Notes under the pieces: generated by a model
Told to the model about the DNA's origin: nothing
The model's database searches: none
The model's input: the letters and a program-made list of their open reading frames with translations, nothing else
Source of the DNA: a bacterium
GTDB taxonomy: Bacteria > Myxococcota_A > Polyangia > Nannocystales > Nannocystaceae
Assembly: GCA_024742475.1 (NCBI GenBank)
Contig: JANSYI010000010.1
Coordinates: 62,001-126,000 of the forward strand
Reading direction: 5' to 3'
DNA length: 64,000 bases
Position numbers and translations under genes: made by a program
Part shown: piece after piece, positions 59,001-64,000 of the stretch
Layout: each line of letters begins with the position of its first letter
Numbering within the stretch: the stretch's first letter is position 1

Positions 59001-59110
59001 TCGTGACGGCGCCGCGGCGGTGACCCGGTATGCGGCCTTGCTGGGGAGATCTCTCCTGCGGCATCAGCGGCGGAGTTCGGCCGCGCGGGTCGCGGTAGGC
59101 TTGGCGGCCT

Positions 59111-60442
59111 GTGACCGAGACCGAGACCGCTCCGCGCCGGGGGTTCTTGCGGACCCTACATCGCAACCTTTCGTTCTGGGTACTCGTCGCCGGCCTGCTC
59201 GGCTACCTCGCCGCGGTCACGATCGGCGATCGGAGCTGGCCGTCGATGGCCGAGCCCCCGCCCCTGTACGAGCTGGTCCTGCTCCTCAAGGACACCTTCA
59301 TCTCGGCGCTGCGGCTGCTGGTCGCGCCCGTGGTGTTCTTCTCTCTCATCGGCGGGCTGCTGGGCCTCGGCGACGTCACCCGGCTCAAGAAGATCGGGAC
59401 CGTGGCGCTCACCTACTACGTCGCGACCACCTTCATCGCGATCTGCATCGGGCTGTTCGTCGTCACCTTCATCCACCCCTGGGAGAACAGCGGGCTGACG
59501 CTCTCGGTCGATGACCTGGCCGCCGCGCAGCAGGCCACGGGTGACCCGCCGCCGGTGCTCATCGACGCCGGCAGCGACTCGGTGCTTCGGATCCTGCACG
59601 GCATGCTGGGCACCGCCTTGTCCAACCCCTTCGGCGCGCTGGCGAACCTCAACATCCTCGCGATCGTCACCAACGCGTTCCTGGCCGGCTTCGCGCTCAT
59701 CTTGGTCGTGCCCAAGGACAGCCCCCTGGTCACCGGGGTCGAGCACGTCAACCTCATCATCTCGAAGGTCCTCTCGTGGGTGCTGCTGTTCACGCCCCTG
59801 GGCATCTTCGGCATCGTCTTCGACTTCTCGCTGCGCGCCGGCGGCGAGCTGTTCACCGAGCTGCTGTCGTTCTCGGCAGTGGTCTTCGGCGCCACCATGT
59901 TTCACGGGCTGGTCGTGCTGCCCACGCTGGGCTGGTTCTTCGGCCGGGTAAACCCCCTGCACTTCCTCCGCCACGCCGGGGCACCGCTGCTCGTCGCGCT
60001 GACCACCAGCTCGAGCTCGGCAGCCCTGCCGGTCACCATCGCGACGTGCGAGGAACGCTTCGGGGTCAGCAAGGGCGTCAGCGGCTTCGTGCTGCCCTTG
60101 GGCGCGACGATGAACATGGACGGCACCGCGCTGTTCGAGGGCGTCGCGGCGGTGTTCCTCGCCTACCTCTTCGGCATCGAGCTCTCGGGCGCGTCGCTCG
60201 TGGCCGTGTTCTTGATGACGATCGTCTCGTCGATCGGCGCCCCGGGCATGCCCTCGGGCTCGATCAGCGGCATGCAGATGGTGATGCTGGCCGTCGGCAT
60301 TCCGCTCGAGGCGATCGGGATTCTGATGGTGATCGAACGGCCGCTCGACACGTTTCGCACCGCGGTCAACGTCGAGGGCGACATGATCGGCGCGCTCGTG
60401 ACCCAGCGGCGCCTCGACAGGCTCGAGGCGACGGGCGCGTGA
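59111..60442 (+). CDS. Dicarboxylate/amino acid:cation symporter (DAACS, GltP/DctA type)
   Basis: 443 residues, GTG start at 59111. About eight membrane helices and the two re-entrant hairpins of the family: ALTTSSSSAALPVTIA (Ser-rich HP1) and GATMNMDGTALFEGVAAVF (TM7 NMDGT cation site). Members use sodium or protons to import glutamate, aspartate or C4-dicarboxylates; which one cannot be read off. A poorly conserved periplasmic loop (about 125-165) is longer than usual. Its convergent neighbour is mnmH, with stops 26 bp apart. Confidence 0.93.
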   Translation: MTETETAPRRGFLRTLHRNLSFWVLVAGLLGYLAAVTIGDRSWPSMAEPPPLYELVLLLKDTFISALRLLVAPVVFFSLIGGLLGLGDVTRLKKIGTVALTYYVATTFIAICIGLFVVTFIHPWENSGLTLSVDDLAAAQQATGDPPPVLIDAGSDSVLRILHGMLGTALSNPFGALANLNILAIVTNAFLAGFALILVVPKDSPLVTGVEHVNLIISKVLSWVLLFTPLGIFGIVFDFSLRAGGELFTELLSFSAVVFGATMFHGLVVLPTLGWFFGRVNPLHFLRHAGAPLLVALTTSSSSAALPVTIATCEERFGVSKGVSGFVLPLGATMNMDGTALFEGVAAVFLAYLFGIELSGASLVAVFLMTIVSSIGAPGMPSGSISGMQMVMLAVGIPLEAIGILMVIERPLDTFRTAVNVEGDMIGALVTQRRLDRLEATGA

Positions 60443-60468
60443 GCCCTCTGGTGTGACCACAGCCGTGA

Positions 60469-61509
60469 TCAAGCGAGCGCGAGCAGCTGCGTCGCGGCTC
60501 GCTGCGCGCCCTCGCCGAGCAGGTCCGACGCCTGCACCCGCGCCGTAGGGGTCGCGTAGTTCTTGCTGCGGCTGCGCTTGTAGGCCGGGTCGTAGTGCAT
60601 CTGCAGCACGCGGCCGACGAAGCCGGGCCAGTCCTGCGCATCTGCCAGCGCCTCCCAGCGGTCGATCTCGTCGTTGCCGTAGCGAGGCGCGAGGCGGCGC
60701 AGCTTGGCCATCAAGACCTCGGGGTTCTCGCGCCACCACCGATACCCCGCCGAGAGGAAGCGGGCGCGTTCGTCGAGCGACGCCTCCACCTCGAAGGTGA
60801 TGCCACCGCGGACGCCGTGCAGCACGCCCTTGGGGCACGAGACCTCTCCGATCTTCGCGCTCTCGGCCTCGGTCCACACGGGTCGCGCCGGATCGAACCG
60901 CCGCAGCGCGTCCCACAAGCGGCTTTCGAACCACTTCTGCGACACGTTCTGCCCCTCGGGCGGCTCGCCGAGCAGCGAGCCCTGATGATTGGCGAGGCCC
61001 TCGAGGTCGAGCACCTGGGCGCCGCGGTCGCGCAGCGCGTGCAGGATGGCGGTCTTGCCCGTGCCGGTGTACCCGGCCAGCACGTGGAACCGCAGCGGAC
61101 CGGGGAGGGTCTCGAGGTCGAGACGCACGCGCCGACGGTAGGTCTTGTAGCCCTGGCCGAGCAGCGAGACCGACCAACCGATGCGCTCGAGGACGTGCGC
61201 CATCGACTGACTGCGCTGCCCACCGCGCCAGCAGTACACCAGCGGCGCATAGCTGCTCGGCTTGTCGGCGAGCACGCCGGCCAGATGCCGGCCGATGTTC
61301 GTCGACACGTACCCTGCACCCAAGCGGCGCGCCTCGAAGGCCGAGACCTGCTTGTAGCGGGTCCCGACCTCCACCCTTTGCGCGTCGTCGAGGACGGGCA
61401 GGTTGATCGCGCCGGGGATGTGGTCCTCGGCGAACTCGGACGGAGAGCGCACGTCGATGATGTCATCGAAGGCGTCGGGGTCGAGCGCGTCGGTGTCGAG
61501 CGACTTCAC
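60469..61509 (-). CDS. mnmH: tRNA 2-selenouridine synthase (MnmH/SelU)
   Basis: 346 residues. Rhodanese domain with the active-site loop VYCWRGGQRSQSMAHVL (catalytic Cys) preceded by IIDVRSPSEFAEDHIPGAIN, then a P-loop domain with AGYTGTGKTAILHAL. The enzyme geranylates 2-thiouridine and exchanges it for 2-selenouridine at the wobble position of several tRNAs. This implies selenium metabolism in the organism, although selD is not in the window. Both domains are complete. Confidence 0.94.
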   Translation of the reverse strand: MKSLDTDALDPDAFDDIIDVRSPSEFAEDHIPGAINLPVLDDAQRVEVGTRYKQVSAFEARRLGAGYVSTNIGRHLAGVLADKPSSYAPLVYCWRGGQRSQSMAHVLERIGWSVSLLGQGYKTYRRRVRLDLETLPGPLRFHVLAGYTGTGKTAILHALRDRGAQVLDLEGLANHQGSLLGEPPEGQNVSQKWFESRLWDALRRFDPARPVWTEAESAKIGEVSCPKGVLHGVRGGITFEVEASLDERARFLSAGYRWWRENPEVLMAKLRRLAPRYGNDEIDRWEALADAQDWPGFVGRVLQMHYDPAYKRSRSKNYATPTARVQASDLLGEGAQRAATQLLALA

Positions 61510-61561
61510 GGGCGGCGGCGCACCCTAGCAGCCCGTGGTGCAACCCGCCACGCGCCTCGAG

Positions 61562-62203
61562 TCACCCTCCGGGCGCGGGACCAGGACCCGGACCGGGCGG
61601 CTCGGGTTCGGGCCCCGGGTCCTCGGACTCGACGATGCAGATGCACAGGTCCGAGTCGGCCTCGGGGTCGTAGCGGCACCCATCCGAGGGGAGTTCGTCG
61701 CAGACGAGGTCGCAGCTGAGCGTGAACGGCTCGCCGTCGAGGCACCCCTCGATGATGTCGTCGCTGGCACACGCGAACACGTCCTCGCCGCAGGTCTCGC
61801 CCGTCGGATCGCTCGGCGCCCCGCCGGAGGAACCGCTGGGTTGCGGGGTCGGGGACGCTCCTCCGCCGGAGTCGGACACGGTGCCCTCGGGCGAGATCGT
61901 GCAGGCGCTGGCCTGCTGGTACGTCTCGAGGAAGTTGCCGCAGTTGTTGCGACCCAGCGCGTCTTCGGCGTCGGCGACCCAGTCGTCGCGGCGAGAGCGG
62001 ACGAGCGAGTCTGCGCACATCGTCATCACGTCGGTGCAGTCGCCCACATCGAGCCCGGCGGCGAAGTAGTTGCAGGCGTCGAAGCGCTCGCAGAGGCGCT
62101 GCTCCACCGGCGCCTCCTCGGCGTCGCAGCCAGGCGCGGCGGCGGCACCGGCGACGAGGAACGCGCCGATGCCAAGAACTCTCAACAGAACGATTCGGGA
62201 CAT
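61562..62203 (-). CDS. Cys-rich lipoprotein of unknown function
   Basis: 213 residues from the ATG at 62203. Signal segment (VLLRVLGIGAFLVAGAAAAP) ends at Cys in APGC. A Cys-containing helical domain (RLCERFDACNYFAAG, DCTDVMTMCADSLV) is followed by a Ser/Gly/Pro linker, a second Cys-rich domain (CGEDVFACASDDIIEGC) and a Pro/Gly tail. It belongs to the same style of linker lipoprotein seen at the left edge and elsewhere. Function unknown. It lies 52 bp upstream of mnmH on the same strand. Confidence 0.8.
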   Translation of the reverse strand: MSRIVLLRVLGIGAFLVAGAAAAPGCDAEEAPVEQRLCERFDACNYFAAGLDVGDCTDVMTMCADSLVRSRRDDWVADAEDALGRNNCGNFLETYQQASACTISPEGTVSDSGGGASPTPQPSGSSGGAPSDPTGETCGEDVFACASDDIIEGCLDGEPFTLSCDLVCDELPSDGCRYDPEADSDLCICIVESEDPGPEPEPPGPGPGPAPGG

Positions 62204-62416
62204 GCCCCGCCAAGGAGCAGGACTGATGCCAACGGCGCGGCCCCAGGGATTCGGGCGCCTTTGCGCCGGAGCCCCCGGGGGCTCATGGGGCGCCCCATGG
62301 GACATGGTCTCGGCCCTGCCTGCCACCTGCGCCCTCGCCGCAGCATGAGCCGGCACACCGAGCGCCCCTCGAAATCCGGCTTCCACCGCGGCGGCGCTCT
62401 GTTAGCGTCCGCCGCG

Positions 62417-62830
62417 ATGCAACGTACGCTTGCTCTCGTCAAACCCGATGCCTACGCCGCCGGCCACGCCGGGGCCATCCTCGCCAAGATCCAGGAGAGC
62501 GGACTGACCATCGTCGCGGCCAAGTCTCTGCACCTGACCCGCGGCCAGGCCGAAGGCTTCTACCACGTCCACAAGGAGCGCCCCTTCTTCGGCGACCTGT
62601 GCACCTTCATGACCGAGGGCAAGATCATGGCGCTCGTGCTCGAAGGCGAGAACGCGATCAAGCGCTGGCGTGACCTCATGGGCCCGACCAACGCCACCGA
62701 AGCCCCCGCCGACACGATCCGCGGCCAGTTCGGTACCTCGATCGAGCGCAACGCGACGCACGGCTCCGACGCCGAGGACACCGCCGCATTCGAAACCGCA
62801 TACTTCTTCGCGGGCCTCGAGCTCCGCTAG
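62417..62830 (+). CDS. ndk: Nucleoside diphosphate kinase
   Basis: 137 residues, the normal length. The catalytic His is in RNATHGSDAEDTA, the signature of the family; the N-terminus QRTLALVKPDA and FFGDLCTFMTEG also match. It balances nucleoside triphosphates. The start is the ATG at 62417. It precedes rlmN by 104 bp and diverges from the Cys-rich lipoprotein. Confidence 0.97.
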   Translation: MQRTLALVKPDAYAAGHAGAILAKIQESGLTIVAAKSLHLTRGQAEGFYHVHKERPFFGDLCTFMTEGKIMALVLEGENAIKRWRDLMGPTNATEAPADTIRGQFGTSIERNATHGSDAEDTAAFETAYFFAGLELR

Positions 62831-62934
62831 TTTCGGGCCTCCCCGAGGTCCTCGGCGGCTTCGGCCGCCCGATGCATCCCTCAGGCGCGTGGCACCACGC
62901 GTTTGGGGGTTCTCTCGTATTAGACTGCTCCACC

Positions 62935-64000
62935 ATGAGCGAGCTCGTTGCCATCCGGCGGCCCCGCACTGGCCTGCCGCGGACCGATGAAACCGGTCCG
63001 AACCTGCGCGGCATGTCGCCCGACGAGCTCGCCGCGTTCGTCCAACAGACGCTCGGCGGACCCCGCTATCGCGCCGACCAGGTCTACGAGTGGCTGCACA
63101 AGCACCGCGTCACCTCGTTCGAGGCGATGACCAACCTGGGCAAGGCGCAGCGCGCCGCGCTCGGTGAGGCGTCGACGGTCCGCGGGCTCGACGTCGACAC
63201 CGTGCTGCGCAGCGTCGACGGCACGCGCAAGCTGAGGCTGCGCACCAGCGACGGACATCAGATCGAGTCGGTGTTGATCCCCAACGATGGCCGCGGCTTC
63301 ACCTTGTGCATCAGCTCGATGGTGGGCTGCTCGCTGACGTGCCAGTTCTGCGCAACGCAGACGCTGGGCTTCCAGCGCAACCTCGCCGCGTGGGAGATCG
63401 TCGATCAGGTCTACCGCGCCCAGACGTTGCTGGCCGACGACGCGGCGGCGGACGACGCCCAGTGGGCGCCGCGCATCACCAACCTCGTGCTCATGGGCAT
63501 GGGCGAGCCGCTGCACAACTTCGTGCAGGTCCGCCGCGCCATCGACCTGCTCACCGACGATCGAGGCGCCGGCATCGCGGGCCGGCGCATCACGGTGTCG
63601 ACCGCGGGCCTCGTCCCGGCGATCGAACGCTTCGGCCGCGAGGGGCTCGCCGAAGAGGTCGGCTTGGCGGTCTCGCTCAACGCCACCACCGACGCGGTGC
63701 GCGACCAGGTGATGCCGATCAACACCAAGTGGAACATCGAAACGCTGCTCGCCACGGTGCGCGCCCTGCCGGCCAACCGGCGACGTCGCATCACGTACGA
63801 GTACGTGCTGCTCGACGGCGTCAACGACACCGACGCCGACGCCGCCCGGCTCATCGGGCTGCTCGAGGGCTCGGGAGCCCATGTCAACGCGATTCCATTC
63901 AACCCGCACGCGGGCGCCCCCTACGGCCGGCCGAGCGCCCAACGTGTCTCTCGCTTCGTCGAGCGCTTGCGTCGCGGTGGGGTCGCGGTGCACGTTCGAA
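62935..64000 (+). CDS. rlmN: 23S rRNA/tRNA adenine-C2 methyltransferase, 3' end outside window
   Basis: Partial: 355 codons seen from the ATG at 62935. Radical-SAM cluster CxxxCxxC is in GCSLTCQFCATQ, preceded by SVLIPNDGRGFTLCISSMVG. VLMGMGEPLHNFVQV and NAIPFNPHAGAPYGRP are RlmN signatures. The N-terminal domain begins after about 25 polar residues. It methylates A2503 of 23S rRNA and A37 of some tRNAs. The conserved C-terminal Cys that completes the mechanism should lie just beyond the window edge. Confidence 0.95.
   Translation, partial: MSELVAIRRPRTGLPRTDETGPNLRGMSPDELAAFVQQTLGGPRYRADQVYEWLHKHRVTSFEAMTNLGKAQRAALGEASTVRGLDVDTVLRSVDGTRKLRLRTSDGHQIESVLIPNDGRGFTLCISSMVGCSLTCQFCATQTLGFQRNLAAWEIVDQVYRAQTLLADDAAADDAQWAPRITNLVLMGMGEPLHNFVQVRRAIDLLTDDRGAGIAGRRITVSTAGLVPAIERFGREGLAEEVGLAVSLNATTDAVRDQVMPINTKWNIETLLATVRALPANRRRRITYEYVLLDGVNDTDADAARLIGLLEGSGAHVNAIPFNPHAGAPYGRPSAQRVSRFVERLRRGGVAVHVR

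Overview
The window is high-GC DNA from a predatory or gliding delta-proteobacterium of the Myxococcota, most likely of the Nannocystis/Plesiocystis/Enhygromyxa type. Support for this: many lipoproteins with a Cys at the lipobox followed by long Ser/Thr/Gly/Asp linkers, Myxococcus-type disulfide repeats, an IgGFc-binding surface lipoprotein, AgmX/PglI-tailed TonB proteins, FHA- and GAF-type AAA+ regulators, and a very large TPR protein. The placement is an inference from gene content, not from a marker phylogeny. The one tRNA (Leu-UAA) has no encoded CCA, and a CCA-adding enzyme is present.

Layout. 1-2.3 kb: lipoprotein end, purE-purK, tRNA-Leu. 2.5-6.2 kb: GAF-AAA+ regulator, TauD-type oxygenase, SGNH-hydrolase lipoprotein. 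6.3-11.3 kb: proton-motive-force motor operon (TPR lipoprotein, TonB-like, TolQ/ExbB, two ExbD/TolR) closed by a hairpin terminator, plus a second TonB-like gene. 11.3-12.9 kb: efp-epmA. 13.0-17.0 kb: a six-gene cysteine operon with Rrf2 regulator, CysK, ThiF/MoeB, ubiquitin-like sulfur carrier CysO, CysM and JAMM protease Mec. 17.0-18.6 kb: dispersed repeats carrying an inserted IS110-family element. 18.6-24.6 kb: surface lipoprotein, peptidase, Nudix and DUF507/ATP-grasp genes. 24.7-27.9 kb: a divergent iron/peroxide island around a Fur-like box. 27.8-38.8 kb: cca, Cys-rich lipoprotein, polA, AI-2E-type permease, lapB-lapA, lipoprotein, FHA-AAA+ regulator. 38.9-49.6 kb: one 3,556-residue TPR protein. 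49.7-58.9 kb: rlmB, LpoA-like lipoprotein, TPR/zincin-like protein, Ser/Thr kinase, dnaE. 59-64 kb: symporter, mnmH, lipoprotein, ndk and the start of rlmN.

The most striking feature is the IS110 element at 17.43-18.57 kb. Its 174-nt non-coding left end contains two loops that read out as a bridge RNA. One loop carries the element's own right end (ACAGTTGC) and the complement of its left end (ATACAAG). The other carries both sides of the target repeat (GAGCCCTC and GGGTGAG). All four guides can be checked base by base within the window. The transposase is broken by a 7-bp insertion, so the copy itself is probably dead. Other points of interest: a CysO carrier with an Arg after its Gly-Gly; an exact 51-bp duplication of the dnaE 3' end on both sides of a kinase gene; two AAA+ regulators lacking the sigma-54 GAFTGA loop; a DNA polymerase I with a lost proofreading site; and a zincin-like domain without HExxH.
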